The notes under the pieces are model-generated. The model saw only the letters and a list, made by a program, of their open reading frames with translations, was not told the DNA's origin and did not search any database. Below are positions 5,165-5,318 of a stretch of DNA of 5,318 bases, one piece after another; the stretch's first letter is position 1, and each line of letters begins with the position of its first letter. This DNA is from Lachnospiraceae bacterium (lineage in GTDB: Bacteria; Bacillota; Clostridia; Lachnospirales; Lachnospiraceae), in NCBI GenBank assembly GCA_024695225.1, contig JAILIO010000027.1:1-5318 (forward strand). The letters run 5' to 3'. Both the position numbers and the translations under genes were made by a program.

Positions 5165-5272
5165 GTAAGGGTGTGGTACAAGATGTCTTAAGTAAGGATG
5201 CGGTATAAGATGTCTTAAGTAAGAATGCGGTATAAGATGTCTTAAGTAAGGATGCGGTATAAGATGTCTTGA
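5138..5272 (+). repeat. 27-bp tandem array repeating the regulator's last eight codons plus stop
   Basis: Five gapless 27-bp units follow each other: 5138-5164 (the coding end), 5165-5191, 5192-5218, 5219-5245 and 5246-5272. Read in the gene's frame the first is VRMQYKTS-stop. The others read VRVWYKMS-stop, then three times VRMRYKMS-stop, the last with TGA in place of TAA. The coding copy matches the third unit at 20 of 27 bases. The non-coding units differ from one another by only one to four bases. The period is divisible by three, so every unit brings an in-frame stop. Array growth therefore cannot lengthen the protein, and loss of the true stop would add just nine residues. No U-tract or strong hairpin typical of a terminator is present. 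A recent local expansion is the simplest reading. Confidence 0.93.
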
Positions 5273-5318
5273 TGGGCGGAAGGATGCAGTAAGAGGCGCC
5301 TTGAAGGGGCGGATTGAC
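5273..5318 (+). repeat. Degenerate purine-rich repeat continuing to the window edge
   Basis: After the regular array the sequence stays G/A-rich and repetitive but loses the 27-bp period. TTGATGGGCGGA (5269-5280) is echoed by TTGAAGGGGCGGATTGAC (5301-5318), and GGATGCAGTAAGA (5282-5294) resembles the GGATGCGGTATAAGA core of the array. A GGCGCC palindrome lies at 5295-5300. I see no gene or terminator. The repeat region probably extends beyond the window. Confidence 0.45.

Noticed and set aside
5138..5272. CRISPR array
   Set aside because: The units are contiguous with no unique spacers and are in frame with the preceding gene. This is a simple tandem repeat.

Overview
The window looks like a carbohydrate-utilisation locus from a Gram-positive Bacillota bacterium. 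A Clostridia/Lachnospiraceae-type host is my inference from strong AGGAGG-type ribosome binding sites, a lipoprotein solute-binding protein, a shared-ATPase style of sugar importer, and GC-richer degenerate repeats next to AT-rich promoters. Nothing in the window fixes the species.

Minus strand, read right to left: a solute-binding lipoprotein (araN-like, 3715-2324), two membrane permeases (araP-like, 2041-1112; araQ-like, 1087-248), and the first 66 codons of an intracellular GH51 alpha-L-arabinofuranosidase (abfA-like, from 198 off the left edge). This is the gene order I recall for the end of the Bacillus subtilis arabinose operon (araN-araP-araQ-abfA). The expected job is import of arabino-oligosaccharides and their cleavage to L-arabinose in the cytoplasm. 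No ATPase subunit is present, as expected for systems that borrow a multitask MsmX-type ATPase. A near-consensus promoter (TTGACA-N17-TATTAT) precedes araN. The 282-bp araN-araP gap holds a strong stem-loop, a 19-bp palindrome, a pair of 20-bp direct repeats and weak internal promoter candidates. This suggests that araN and the permeases are expressed at different levels.

Plus strand: diverging from araN is a 304-residue regulator with an N-terminal ArsR-type winged helix fused to a long, aromatic-rich, probably beta-structured C-terminal domain. It is the obvious candidate local regulator, in place of the GntR/LacI-type AraR used in Bacillus. Its gene is bracketed by repeats. The 5' side (about 4005-4235) is a leader of degenerate hairpin units and a 37-bp direct repeat. 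The 3' side (5138-5272) is an array of 27-bp units that repeat the gene's own last eight codons plus stop.

The most unusual items are the stop-codon-containing tandem array, the repeat-built leader of the regulator, and the one-component ArsR-plus-sensor fusion controlling an arabino-oligosaccharide locus. The rest is a well-understood pathway.
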